DNA of 64,000 nt from Endothia cerciana (lineage: Eukaryota > Ascomycota > Sordariomycetes > Diaporthales > Cryphonectriaceae): assembly GCA_026119935.1 (NCBI GenBank), contig JALRMH010000011.1, positions 1-64,000 of the forward strand, in the 5' to 3' direction. A program made the position numbers and the translations under genes. A model generated the notes under the pieces. The model did no database searches. It was not told the origin of the DNA and saw only the letters and a list, made by a program, of their open reading frames with translations. This document shows, piece by piece, positions 33,104 to 45,709 of the stretch. The first letter of the stretch is position 1, and the number at the start of each line of letters is the position of its first letter.

Positions 33104-33959
33104 CTCCGAGATAAATGGGAATGTCGGAACATCTAGATGCAGATCATCTGGTTCGCGTCGCTTCAATGTACTGGACGCCCTGGCGATGGGCAGACAAACA
33201 AACAGAGGTGAAGGAGAGGTTCGTCGAGGGAAAAGTTTGGAAAGTTTTTTGCCTGCAACTTTCGAGAATTTTCTCCCGCGGCTGATGACATCGCGACTGG
33301 GACACTGAAATGGGACCCACCGGGTCGACCCGGAACTGTATCAGCGCCGCCGCCATTGGCCAGCCAGCCAGCTACAGAATATGTAAATTCTCGAGGTACT
33401 TGGGCAAGATAACCTTCTGGCCCTCTGAGCTACCGTCCAGAAATCCTTTTCTTCAGTGTTACATCCCATATTTCATGCTTCTTCTTCTTCCCAGTCAACA
33501 CGTCTTGTGACAACTTCAGCAAAGCCTAGGGGCATAGTAGGTGTGAGCTCCAAGAGTAGCTAGCCAAGGTCATGGTGGAGGGTAGCCATCCCGATAAGAT
33601 AAGGACCGTGACCGCGGGATCGGAAGTCTCCTGAGAGCGCGTGTGAAATAGAATTGGCAGCAGCACGCCACAGAGACAAGACCCAGGATACCAGCAATCG
33701 CATGGACCAAGGAGAACATTCAATTGTGTGAACTCTATGCTGCGACCGAAGATGGGCACAGGAACCTAATCACCCCAAGACCCCCTACCCCGATTCCTCT
33801 GTCATATTTATCCCATGGAAAATTCAAAGTGTGGTATCAGTGTCTAACCAACCCATCACGGGTTCGAATGGCCCCTAATCATCCTTGAGCGTGGTAGACA
33901 CCCAACGGAGCCCTTGCTTTATTCCCATCCGAACGCGGTTTGTACGTTGGAAGCGTTAA
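33104..33959. other. Intergenic region between Mdj1 and Sap30 genes
   Basis: The upstream region of Mdj1 and 3' flank of the Sap30-like gene. Short CAGC/CCAGC copies occur near 33358. A GGTTCGAA near 33861 resembles a tRNA T-loop but its flanks do not pair. No gene seen. Confidence 0.5.
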
Positions 33960-34624
33960 TCATATCCTCTCATGATCCGTCAATTTCTTTCCCATCTTCG
34001 GCAAGTCGCTCAGCTTGGACATCCGCCCCTTCCTGACGCGGTGTAGGAAATCCACAATAGCATCGTTCTCCTGGACGCCCTGGCTATTGAAATGCTTCCT
34101 CACCGCATTCACCAGCGGCCCCCTCGACTGGCGACGTTGCTCTTTCCTTCTGGTGGCCGTTGGAGAGTGTAAGCCGATGCTCCCCGGCCGTGTCAGGACC
34201 CAGGAGCGGTAGTCGCTGGCGTAGGCGGTAGGGACGTGGAGATGGTGCTCGCGGCGGTAACGGTGGAGGAAGTCTCGGTCGAAAGTGGTCCATTGAATCT
34301 TGAGAGAGGGGGGGGGGGGCAGATTGTTAGCCAGCGGTCACATAGATCAGTGAAGCTACTAAAAAGGTTGGGCTGCGGGTTGTAGGTGGGCTTTCTTAGA
34401 CTCACACTTGGGATGGCGGCCGGAGCGCTGGTCGGAGGCTCAGCAGCAGGTGAGGGGAGGTTCGCGGCGCTCGTGACGTCTTTGAGATTCGACCCGGCCG
34501 AGCTGGCGACCCGTCTCATCTTCCCGTTTGTGTGGCCGTGGCCATTCTTCTCCTTGGAGCTGGCGGACTTGGGCTCCGAATCCTCGTGCCCGGCTGCCGC
34601 ACGGGACGCCTTTGAAGGAGGCAT
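33960..34624 (-). CDS. sap30: Sap30-like subunit of the Rpd3/Sin3 histone deacetylase complex
   Basis: Exons 34406-34624 and 33960-34298 give 185 aa. The first exon is Ser/Ala/Lys-rich and disordered (SKEKNGHGHTNGKMRR). The second carries the conserved part: IQWTTFDRDFLHRYRREHHL, a long basic stretch, and then the SAP30 Sin3-binding motif VRKHFNSQGVQENDAIVDFL followed by HRVRKGRMSKLSDLPKMGKK. Sap30 links Sin3 to the deacetylase Rpd3/HDAC1 and helps in transcriptional repression. The open reading frame of exon 1 runs on through the intron to a false end at 34193, but that reading lacks the Sin3-binding motif; GTGAGT at 34405 and CTCAAG at 34299 give the correct join. The intron has a 12-nt C run (sense strand) only eight bases before the acceptor. 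Confidence 0.9.
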
Positions 34625-37600
34625 GGAGGGTAGTGCCGGCCTGTTGGTTCAGTCGAGAGATTGCAATATGTTGAATGGTTCTGCAGACGAGACTGCACGG
34701 GGTTTCGGCATCTTATCCGCGTGAGGTTCTCGTGGGGTGTGTGTGGTGCCAAAATGGTGAGGAGAGAGAGGGCTCTCCAGAAGGTCAGCCGGGGCCCTTC
34801 TCAAGGCTGGCCGGTCGGGTGGGGTCAGGGCACGGCTCTGACGAAATGGGCAGCCGCTGACCAAACAGGGGGTCCTGGTCCTCGCCGTGCGCTTAGCTGG
34901 TGTAGTACTGTACTATAGTAGTATGTTAGTACTGTGGTACGTACACAGCACTGCGTACGACATCAGCTTCAGATAGATATTCTGAAGTCCTCTCCTCGTC
35001 CCGCTCTACGTTGACAAGCGACCACCAACCCCGGAAACCGCGAGCTTTGGATCGACGACGGTGCAATCTACACGAGTTTGTTGTACATCGCCTGTCTTTT
35101 TCTTCCCTCTCGGTCAGCCGTTCCCCGACTCCCTGGCCCGCCGCTGCGACACCCCCTCAGCTACCGCATCGACGAGACCCTGCTTTTGACACGCAGCGTC
35201 AGCGCGAATGACGACCCCGCCTGTCAAGGAAGTGTGGTGCGAACTCGCCGGATGCCGTCCGAGGATGCTGGTTCTCGCACAAGCGCAGCTCCATCCGATC
35301 ACGTGTGTCGGACTCTCACGCTCATCGCTGCAGCTACCCGGATGATTACAGTAACTGTTGTCGAGAGGGGACGCGGGGGCTTTCGGCTGACAGATCCTCC
35401 TTGCACTATGGCAGGCAGGACTCGGATCTGCTGGCTCATCTTGCACCCTGGACCCCATCGCTCCGGGGCACCCTTCCGGAGGGCCGCCTGCATGCATCTT
35501 GGGCATCTCGACTGGACATACGGCCAGTCAGATGACTGCCCTCTTGATTTCTTGCCGGTGAGAAGTAGAAAACACGCTCTCGTCATCATGCACCATGCAT
35601 GCTCTTGATATCACTGCTGCTTTTGATTCCCTGCTATCGGTGGCGGGTTTGGACAATAGCATTGTGTAAGGCCTACTCGGGCATGGGTTCCGCAACCACG
35701 TCTGTCCAGCTGTCACATTGCGAATTCGACAGCCTGCATGTTCTGAATGAGCGCCACGCGACAGTAGCTCTACATAGGTCGTCAAGTCGGAGCGGCACTA
35801 GTTGGGTCAGGTGGACGGTATAGTGGGAAACCAGGGGCCACTTCAGCCTGTTACTTCATCCGTCGGTACCGGACACGCACTTACACTCACGGTTGTACTC
35901 TGCCAAATGAGGACCATGACCTCGAGCGACGCGGTACGAGGGGCTAATGATGAGCTGGGCTCAGCCTTGAGATCTCGAAGGAGTACGCGGACTGGCTCTT
36001 GGAACTACCCCCACGCCAACCACGGGAAGCAGGCTGGACCGCGTTCCCAGCGGGCATTTCTATGCCTGTCCTGGTCTACCCGTTGTGTTAGCTCAAGCTC
36101 GGGCAACACCGCGACGAGATGTCCGGGTCTGTGGCTCCAGCCTGTCGGGTCCAGCTCGCCAAGCGTCTCTCCCCGGTCCCCTGGTCGACTGTCGTCTGTT
36201 GTTTCCAGACTCTGCCCAAATGCAAGCACGGATTATCTGCTTCTCAGAAACCCACTGTGGCGGCTGCCTCGATAAGGTTCAGGTGGCGGGCCACGAGCTG
36301 TCTTCTGGGTCGCCCCGAATCCGATTTCGCAACGTGCTCGCCTGAGTGCTGGATGGCGCGCTGTGCTGTGCATACTACATAGTATGCTCTGTGCTGGACT
36401 ATCCTGCCGCTCTCGAGACAGGCAGCACCCTGTCCTTGAAGAATGGGCCAGCAGGCGCCCCCCTCCGCCCCCCCCCCCCGCCAAGCGGATGAGCACGACG
36501 ATCCAGGGTGGAGCGAATGGCTATCGCAGGACCATACTTCAGACTCCGATTGCTTGTGCGCTCCTGCGAAATACTTCGGCATTTAACGGACGAATAGCGG
36601 AGTTGGTCCATGTTGCTCAGCTAGTATGTCAGCCCAACCGACTCGCCGGACGGCGATGTTTGCCAGATCTGTTCAGCTGGGCGCGCAGCTGCCGCCGGCA
36701 CGCATGCAGCCATTGCTGGTCGCATCGACAGAAATGCGGATTCCATGGGCGGGCGATACCCGTCGACAAGGGGGCGAACTCAGGACTTCTCTGTACGGAT
36801 CTCGTGGTACAGCCCGAGGAGATGGTCTAACTGTGGGATGACGTCCAATGAGACCCGGACGTGCAATGGACGTGCCACAGCAGGAGATGACGATACCGCC
36901 AATGCTACAGTGCTTTGTATCAGCGGCACGGCAGGCATGCTAGATCATTCCCTCCTGCAGCTGTGATCTAAAGGGGCCCTCGGTGGGTGGGCGCAGGTCC
37001 GATGGATGGGGCTCACGGGGCTCAAACTCCCTGTGGTGAGGCTGCTCCGGCGAGACCCCTGCTCGTCTCAAAGCCTTCGAATCCCGACGGTACCCAGGGG
37101 TTGCATCAAACTTGCAACTGGCGCTCGACGGGCGACCATTCCAGACCCCCCTGACATCCCATCGCCTCCGCAGCATCGGCTCCAACAAACTGCTGGAGCC
37201 AGGAGATATGTCACCAGCGGGCGGTGTTCGTCGTGCAGATCCGTGTGGGTCTGTACCTGCGGCTGAGTTTCGATGCCCAGGTGCTATGGAGTGGCCTGCC
37301 CCATCTTGAGCCGTTGGTTTTACACAGGGGCAAGCATGGCACTGACGCACGCCGAGCTGTGGGGAGGGGGAGGGGGGGAAGGTAACATTGCCGTCTTGTG
37401 GGTTTGGTCAGATAGATTGTCCATCGCAGGCCTGCGGGCCGCGGCTGGCAATGTCCATCTCTCGAGAAGGCGCGGGACTTGGCAGGACATGGTGTACCGG
37501 AGGGGCTCGAGGGACAAACAAGGGGCTCTCTGCATGACAGTCCCTCCCTGCGGCGTGGCTGACTGTCAATAGTGTGCCGTACAAGCCTCGTAACTAGGGG

Positions 37601-39453
37601 TGGACCAGAGGACCTGACGGGAGGTACTGTGTTTCTACGACCGGAACTCGGCCGCGCTGTCCGTCGCGTGCCAGGCCCCGAGTCTCAATCAAGCCGATTC
37701 ATCTAATGTCTCTACGGTCCCTTACTCAGACCTGGTAGATTGAGCATGGTGGTAGTCCGGCGGCCACTGCATGCCTGGGACCACAGTCGGCAACGTGGAG
37801 TCTTCGTTCGAATACGTGGGTTGCGCATCTGGGCATGGTAACCTGGGACGGCTTGCAAAAGAGGCGGGCCTGGCCGCAATCCCATAATAAGACGGGCAGA
37901 GACCCCCACACCCGCGCCGTCAGCTTCCCGACCTTTCACTTCTCCATCCCACTCCCTTCCCCAGAAAAGACGACAACTCGCAGAACGGGGAACCCGAGAC
38001 CTCGACTTCCTGTGTGAGTCTAAATCCACGACAGGGCTACAGCCCACGGTCCATGCTTCCTTTCTGCAGGAGAAGCTTCTGCAGACGCCGGGGTACCAGG
38101 CACGAGACTCGCCTCCTCCGCCCTCAGACAGCCTCGTCCGCCGTGCAATCCAGACGACAGTGTCCAACGACCAACCCGGCACCCACAAGCCCCTGTGTCA
38201 CGGATGAGACCCGTGGTGGCACCTCTTGGGCTTCTTGGTTCTCGGGACGCCCTTGGAAATCCCACGCCCTCTGCAGACTCATCATCCACAACCTGCGAGA
38301 CAACACCGTTCAAGCCTCCTTGTTTTAGAAACTCAACGCCACACACGGCCTTCTTCCAAGGTCAGGATTTTGTGCTTCTCACTGTTTCTCCCCCCATCTG
38401 CCATACTGCCCCTTGCAGCCTTACAAGTGCACCCACGGTTCCCCTTACAGTCCTGCCGCCGGCTCATGACCATGCCTGGCTGCTCTTTGTTTGGCTTCAG
38501 CTGTCCCTGTCCTGGCACGTCCCGCAAGGGCTACTTTCTCTCCTCATGAATGATGTACCCCCCTCAGGGCTTCATCGTCGAAGTGATGGGGGGTCGTGGG
38601 AGACTCCCCGGGCGACGATCTATCCTCTGGAGTTACACCCCAACATCCGTCCCATTGATGTCCCTACCGCCCACGCTGGGGGATATCCTCCTTTGGGTTG
38701 CAGTGGCCGGCGCGATCGTCAAGGGCCCCGGATGCTGTCCCTCTCTCTCGACCTCCCAGCCCCTGTTTGCTGCTCTACCACTTCTACCGCTGCTACCCAC
38801 TTCTTACCGCCCGTGCATTCCCTATTTCGTTCAGCCTATTCCTCCACGCGCTCGCGATCCGGTTTGCACGACTTGGCCGTTGGCATCGGGCCCCAGCTCT
38901 CCCGACGAAACGCCGCGCTTTGCGATGCTGATTTTCTGCAGGATTTCTCAGCAAGACTTCGGTCTCGAATTGATTAGCCTCCTCCCGCCGTCTGCTGCTC
39001 CGCAGGTCTTTGCGCTCCGGTAATCTGCCTGCGCCCCACCCCCACTCCGCCGCAGCATCTCTAATCATGCCCACTTGATCGCCGGCCTGTCTCGGATGAG
39101 AACTCAGCGATAGTGGACGGCTTGAGAGCAACGCATCGGCGTCGTCGCCACGAGTATTCTTGCACGCCAAGTCGAGCTACCTAGTTCAGACAGGGCAGCG
39201 AGTTCGTGTGTACGGGACTTTAAGCCCCCCCCCCCCCCGGACCTGGAAGTGCGCTGGGTTGGGCCGGGCTGCAGTGTCACGTCAACTCGACCACCTCCGA
39301 TTCGCTCCCGGGCTGGATTTTGTTCTCCGAGTCGCGAACTTGCCACCTTTGGAGGCTGTCTCGGCCTCTCCCTGGCTGTGCCACGAGCGGTGCAGGGCTA
39401 CTGGGCTAGCTACAGGGGTACTGTCTATTGCCTTTGCTGGCTCTGGGCGGCAG
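34625..39453. other. 4.8-kb gene-free divergent region upstream of the C2H2 regulator
   Basis: The Sap30-like and C2H2 genes diverge from this stretch. Several open frames (plus 38195-38977, minus 37712-38188, minus 35114-35506) lack recognisable motifs and overlap one another on both strands. A long 5' leader with upstream ATGs for the regulator is likely but not provable here. It contains a GTAC patch (34905-34960) and G/C runs near 36470, 37370 and 39226. Confidence 0.5.
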
Positions 39454-42400
39454 ATGATGACTTCAGTTCTGTCATCACGGCCCAGTTACAGTACGCCGAC
39501 CATGACAGCGCTGGGAGGTATGTCTCCTGTGCAGGAGCCAACTCCCCCAGATAATATGAAACACGAAGACAGTCACCATCGGGCCTCCGCTCGAGCCGAG
39601 GCTGAGGGCTTTGGCCACGATGCCGAGGACGACCACGCAGAAGACGGGGACGACAACCAGGACAACTCCTCGAATGCCGAGGAGGGCCCCCACCGAAAAC
39701 GTCGACGAAGTCGCAAAGGCCTGGATAAGAAATTCGAATGCCCACAAGAAGGCTGTGGCAAAAGCTATTCAAGAGCCGAGCATCTGTCCGCAAACCCCCC
39801 CCTGCTCTCGACCGAAAATGCTCGAGTTCTCCACTGACTATTGTTCTTAGCTACCGCCATCAGCTCAATCACAATCCCAAGCAAATCTACAAATGTGACT
39901 TCCCGGACTGCGATCGGCAATTCGTCAGACTCGACTTGTGTAACAGGCACAAGGAACGGCACACAGCAAAGGGGTCTACGCTCAGCCGGAGAGAATCGAT
40001 AATTGGGCACCTCTCACCTGTGACTGACGGGCGGCATGGGTTTCCTGCTCCTGGCTCGCTCTCTCCTGAGGCCAACAGGCCAGGCAGTGCCTACGCCAGG
40101 CCGCCGCTCCAACCCCAATTCCAAGATGTTATGGGGAGCCCTTACACACCGGTAACAAACACGCCGCCGGTCTTCCCACATGCCGGTGGGCCAACACACC
40201 CGAATGGCGTCAACTACATGCGACCTGGTGGCCCTTATGGGCAGATGCCTGGTCAACAGCCACCGCATCACTCCCCGAGTGGTCCGCAGCGCCCCTCGGT
40301 CCAGACCAGTGTGCCGCCTTACGGGGTCTTGTCCCCAGCGTCGCAGCATGGCTTCCAGGGCCACTCTAATGGCACTCCCCAGTCGGCAACTCCTTACCCC
40401 GGACACGGGAACTTCCCCGCGTTCAGTCTACCTCCATCCAATTTTACACAATCAGCGCCACCATCGGCGAACGTGCCCAGGGAAGGCGACCAAGGCTATG
40501 GCCCTCAGCATGGCATGAATGAGCACTATTCAGCACAGCCGCAATCTACAGGTGAAATGGTCTTGCTAGATAACATGACAAGTCAGACAACCATACCTGT
40601 GTTCGGCAGCGATAGCGTCCTCAACAAATCTCCATACGTCGGCATGCCTGAGGACTTCATGGCCTATCTGTTCAACACGCAAGCGGGCGAGGGCGCACCG
40701 CTGAATCATATGATGCCTCAGTATAACAAGTGAGTGGGAAATATTTGCTTTCTGACCTCCAGGGTGGAGCTAACGGTGGCCAGTCCTGAGGCGTCCGCTG
40801 ATCAGTACAGTGTCCCGTATTATGGGACGGAGCCCAATCAAGTTGGCTACTTTCCGACCGGTGGTCCGCAGCAAGTCATGGCCGTGAACAATCTTCTGGA
40901 CCAGAACCTTCCCGAAACGGTAATATCAGAAGAAAAGGCAACCGAGGTCTTCGAGTTCATCAAGGAGAGGTTCCACGAAAATGGTCGCGCCCCGTTCGAG
41001 CACAGGCGGGAGACTTTGATCGAAGGGGAACGCACCGACGACCACATGCTCAGCCGCAAGATGATGCAGGCCTACATCGGCTCGTACTGGGTGCACTTCA
41101 GCGATCAGATCCCCATTCTGCACAAGCCGACCTTCTCACCTGATAGGACGCCGATCTTGTTGCTGATCTCCATCATGGCTATCGGCGCAGCTTGTCTCGA
41201 CAAGGCCCATGGGCCGAAAGTGACCATGGCTGGGGCCGAGTTGTCGAACTTCTTGGCCTGGCATCTCAGGTGGGAGACATTTATGGATAGCAACTTCCGG
41301 CCACCGGCAAAGCTGTGGCTGTTCCAGACGCTCATCCTCCTCGAGCTATATGAGAAGATGTATTCGTCGAGAGAGTTGCACGAACGGGCGCATATCCACC
41401 ACGCGACAACGATCACCCTCATGCGCCGCGGGCGCTCTCTCATTGGCAAATCAGCGCTGGACTCGCCTCCGAACCCGAGAGACGACAAGAACGGATCTCG
41501 CCACTCGTCCACCTCGGGAGTAGCCCATACCCCAGACGAATGGTGGAACCACTGGATCACGAACGAGGCCACGCGTCGTGCTGCTTTTGCCGCCTTCGTC
41601 ATCGACTCCATCCATGCCACCATGTTCGGGCACTCGACGGTCATGGTAGCGCACGAGATGCGATTGCCTCTGCCATGTGATGAGAAACTGTGGAGGGCTA
41701 CGAGTGGTGCGGAAGTGGGGAGGATCGAGGCAAACCTGATGTCGAACGGCCTGAAGCCCACCCCGTTCCTGGAAGGCTTGAAGCGGACACTCAGCGGCCA
41801 AGAGGTCCAGACCAACTCCTTCGGGCGGATGATCCTGATGGCCGGGCTGCTGAACGTCAGCTGGTACATGAACCAACGAGACCTGCAGGTCAACTCCCTG
41901 GGAGGTGGCGTCTCCTCAGCCCTGGGCGGACGAGACAAGTGGCGCGCGACCCTCACCCGGGCCTTCGACTCCTGGAAACACGACTTTGACAAGTCCCTCA
42001 AGAAAGGCGAGAACCCCTCCGACCCGTACGGCTTCAACTCCTCCGACCGCGGCGACGCCAACACCGTCTTTGAGAGCCGCGTCGTCCTCCACCACCTCGC
42101 CCACATGGCCATGCACGTCGACATCGTGGACTGCCAGATCTTCGCGCGCGCGAAGCGCCTCCTGGGGCGCGCCATCGGCGCGCAGGACCTCAGCAGCGCG
42201 CAGCGGCGCATGAAGGACATCTGGGCCCCCTCGGTGCGGGCGCGCGACGCCACGTGGTACGCGCTCAAGTTCCTGTACTCGGTGCTCGTCGAGGGCAGCG
42301 GCAACCCGCGGTACAACCGCCAGCACCAGCACCAGCCCCACGCGGGGGACATGGAGCCGCCGTACGTCGCCCGGGACGACGTCCTGCTCAACAGGCCGTG

Positions 42401-42701
42401 GGTGCTGTACTTCTCGGCGCTGGTGATCTGGAGCTACGGGCACGCGCTCGAGGGCCCGTGCCCGGACGCCGTGATCCCGACGAGCAGGGCCGAGCAGGTC
42501 CGCCAGATGAGGGAGTACCTGGTCACGTACGGCGGGACGGACGACCCCGAGACGCTGCGGACGACCAAGGGGCTGAACAACAACAGCTGCCTGCTCCTGG
42601 TGCTCAAGGACACGTTCCTGACGACGCGGTGGGAGCTGCTACACGAGGGCGCGACGCTCCTGGACAACTGCGTGCAGCTGAATGCCGGGAGGTCGATCTG
42701 A
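39454..42701 (+). CDS. Transcription factor with two C2H2 fingers and a fungal_trans domain (Klf1-like)
   Basis: Exons 39454-39785, 39851-40729 and 40784-42701 give 1042 aa. An acidic N-terminus and a basic signal RKRRRSRK (81-88) precede two C2H2 fingers: FECPQEGCGKSYSRAEHL then YRHQLNH (ligands 96, 101, 114, 118) and YKCDFPDCDRQFVRLDLCNR (126, 131, 144, 148). Intron 1 falls inside finger 1, so the join is well defined even though its donor (GTCCGC) is atypical. A Pro/Gly/Gln-rich linker follows, and then the fungal_trans-type region: YIGSYWVHFSDQIPILHKPT, LLISIMAIGAACLD, LWLFQTLILLELYEKMYSS and VIDSIHATMFGHS. Combining C2H2 fingers with this domain is seen in S. pombe Klf1-type proteins. 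Intron 2 has two in-frame acceptors 21 nt apart; I chose the distal one because the proximal would leave a 33-nt intron. GC at third positions rises strongly towards the 3' end. Targets unknown. Confidence 0.9.
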
Positions 42702-43221
42702 CGACGGTGATGGCGGTCCGGGCAAACGGTGTGTGTGGGGGGGGGGGGGCGGGCATCTCTGGTGGCGAGCATACCCTGGAATTTTCGGGCGGGTTGTATA
42801 TTGTTTGGCTGATGGCCTGGAGGCATTTTGTGTACACCTATATACCCCCTTCTGCATTGTTCGTCTGCTTCTTGAACAAACTTGTCGTTGCCATTGTCTT
42901 CTGTGGGGTTGTTATATGAGGGAATTGAAGATTGATGAATGCTCGTCTTCCCTGTCAAATTTCTGCGGAGTAACTCTCGTCTTTTCTATAGCAGGTCGGT
43001 CGTGTGCCCTCGGCTCTGCGGCCCTCGGTAATGAACCAGACAAAGGATGTGTCAAACGCACAGGCCAGGGCAGCAAGGAAGGGCCGTTCCGGCTGCCCTA
43101 AGGCTGTCAGTCTCAGGACAATCATACCATTTTTTATGATACGACATCAAGAAGGGCACGTAGGAAATATGAAAACCATATCAAATTGACCCATCGTGAC
43201 CATTGCGCCGCCGGGATTTCA
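42702..43221. other. Short convergent intergenic region
   Basis: Contains the 3' flanks of the C2H2 regulator and the F-box gene, and a G run of about 13 near 42740. No gene seen. Confidence 0.6.
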
Positions 43222-45709
43222 TCAGCTGCCACGCCACCCAGGTGGCGCCCTCTCCGCCAACTCACCCATGTATTCATTGGGACGACCACCACCGGCGCCG
43301 CCGCCGCCGCCGCCGCCACCTTCAACATCGGCATCCGAGAGGTCGCCCGACTCTTCTTCCACGGCAGAGCTCCCGGGCTCATCCTCGTCGTCCCCTTCAT
43401 TATCGCTCCCCTCCTCGTTCTCCTCGTACTCATCATCCTCGTCATCCGAGTCGGTCTGGGCGAGCAGCGACATTAGTTCGGCGGTGTAATTGTGCTGTAT
43501 GTCCCGTGGAGTCCGGCTTACCTGAAACATGGGCAAGGAAGGGACCTGCACTTCGAAGGCGTGATCGGGGTGGTTATGGCGGAGCGTAGGATCGATGTCG
43601 TAACCATCCACGATAGGCAGATAGTCATGCATGGTGATCTCTATAGCGAGTTCTGGTTAGCGACGGGATCAGGGGCGAGCTCGGGTGAGCACCTCATCCT
43701 TGGGGTGCTCAGGGCTCCCCGCCGCCGCGAAACCAGAATGTTTTTGGCGCGGAGGTAAGGCAGCGTCTTCAATTTACCTATGCAGAGTACAGGATACTGA
43801 AGAAAGACGTACGGTTGTCGTTGACGTTAGGGTGTCTGTCCCCGATCTTCCAGAAGGCGCTTGGTCCACACGGGCCGGAGGGGTCGTAGTCTCTGTTGCG
43901 GATTGTCAGCAGTCCCGTTCACGAATGCGGAATGCCTCTCGGAGCGGGACAGAAAGGGCTCGGTGAAGCGTACTTGTCGAACCAGTTCCCAATAACCTTG
44001 CTCGACCTGATGCCTCCGAGCTGGATGCCCTCGCTGCGCCAGCGCGACTGGCCGTTGAAGATGGAGAAGCTTGTCCAGCGGATCTCGCCCTCTCGCGTCA
44101 ACCGTACGGTTCCTACGGGTGTGGGAAAAGACATTGTCAGCCACACACTGGCCTGTCAACCCGCTCGCAGGTTTGCTGGTTGACGAGAGGAGAGATAAAA
44201 AAAATAAAAAATAAATAAATAATACCCTTGACGTTAATACCTCTGAGGTCAGAATTCGCATTGTTATCCCAGCTCGAGTCCAGGGACCGCGAGATCCCTT
44301 CGAAGTGGACCACGGGGAGATCCTGGCCATCCTCAGGGCCCGGCGGCTCGATGCTGGTGACATGGATCTTCATGATGATGAGACGAGTTGCCTCGGTCTC
44401 GTCGAGATAGGGCCGCGGGACGTGAGCGGGTAAGTCGTCGTGTGGTGGGAAGTTGAAGGCAAAGAAGTCGTTATAATCGAGAAAAGAAATGACCTGTCCG
44501 TGGTGTTAGCCCGTCTTACTTGGAAGCCCCCACGTAGCTTCTCATTGGGGGGGGGGGGGGAGGACAGGCGCACTCTCAGCCAGGTCCCAGAGACGTCGTA
44601 CGGATCCTCCAGCTCGATATCCGCGATGGCCCTGTTCAGCGGCATGGGGATATAGCTGTTTGGCCAGGAGCCTGCGAAGGGCACGCCCCAGAACTGCTTG
44701 AACACGGGCAGGCGGTCCAGGTCCTTGTCCCTCATGTTAGACCAGAGCACGATCATGATGGCCTCCATCTTCTCCCAGTCCACTCGATCGTCTGGCGGGC
44801 CCAGCTGGCCGTGTTCATTCCCCGGGCTCCCGATCGGCCCCGGGCCCTCATCGACAAACTGGAACGCAGACAAATTTTTTTCAGCCGTGCCGCAGGATCA
44901 AAGTCCTCGGTGGGGAGACTTACGGGGCCCCATCTGGTTCTCTGGGTGTACTCCCTGATGTCGTACAGCTTACTGCAGGCAAAAGGGTACGTCCGGCTCG
45001 ACCGCGTACGCCCGTAGTTGAGGACCATGTCGCCGAACAGGCAGTGCAGCTTGGCCGACATCTGCTGCTCCTTGGTGGGAAGCTGCTTCGGCTGGTTGAA
45101 GTTCTTTATGGGCGTCCGGGCCCTCTGGAAGAGGAAGGACTGGCACAGGAACGCCTCGACGGCGGCCGGGTTGGAGAAGCACTCGCGCAGGACGTGGGTG
45201 TTCCGGCCGGCCTGGTAGGTCACGCTCAGCCGGGGCCGGCCGCCTTGGGACGCAGACCGCGAGAGCAGCCGGGTCGTCGTGTTGTAGACAAACTCGAGGT
45301 GGGATTCCTGTGCGGTGTGAGATGGGAGTCCCGATGGGGCGGGCTGGGCCCCCGTGCTCACCTGAACCCTCACTGGATCTGAACTCGCGCAGATGGCCCT
45401 CAGCCTCACCAGGTCCTGGACCTCCCTGATCCAGTCGAGCTTCGCCGCACCGGGATCATCCTGTGGTGCGAACCCCAGTCAGTTAACACCGCTGAGCCAC
45501 CGGGCTGGTCGCTATCGGTGGAGGCCCGCCAGGCCTCAAAAAGGACTCACGAGGTTCTTGAGGTAGATGGCCCGGAACAGGGCAGTGTTGTCCTTCACGA
45601 TGTGGTAGAGATATTGACATGTCAGGTTGACGCTCGCTATATCCTCGGGGTCTACAAACGACAAGACGGTGCTGACGAGCTCCGGCGGCAGTTGGGTCAG
45701 GAGAACCAT
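43222..45709 (-). CDS. F-box protein, eight exons, acidic and poly-Gly C-terminus
   Basis: Exons 45551-45709, 45362-45460, 44924-45307, 44574-44858, 44241-44493, 43974-44112, 43813-43892 and 43222-43640 give 605 aa. The first exon is the F-box: MVLLTQLPPELVSTVLSFVD, EDIASVNLTCQYLYHIV. It probably binds Skp1 in an SCF ubiquitin ligase. The body is a fungal F-box type with blocks such as KLHCLFGDMVLNYGRTRS, WEKMEAIMIVLWSNM, EGEIRWTSFSIFNGQSRWRS, EGIQLGGIRSSKVIGNWFDK and DYDPSGPCGPSAFWKIGD. The C-terminus is a long Asp/Glu run and then a poly-Gly stretch from a GCC-type repeat (43296-43320). A 66-nt segment (43467-43532) has GTAAGC, CTAAT and CAG in the right places and a length divisible by three, so it may be an optional intron; I kept it coding. 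Intron 4 has a 14-nt C run (sense). The substrate is unknown. Confidence 0.87.

Noticed and set aside
33850..33880. GGTTCGAATGG resembling a tRNA T-loop
   Set aside because: The flanking bases do not pair to form a T-stem and no cloverleaf fits.
34193..34624. Unspliced 143-aa reading of the Sap30 gene
   Set aside because: It reads through a GTGAGT donor and loses the conserved Sin3-binding region, which lies in another frame downstream.
38195..38977. 260-codon plus-strand frame upstream of the C2H2 factor
   Set aside because: Low-information composition, overlapping frames in both strands, no motifs; more likely leader or intergenic DNA.
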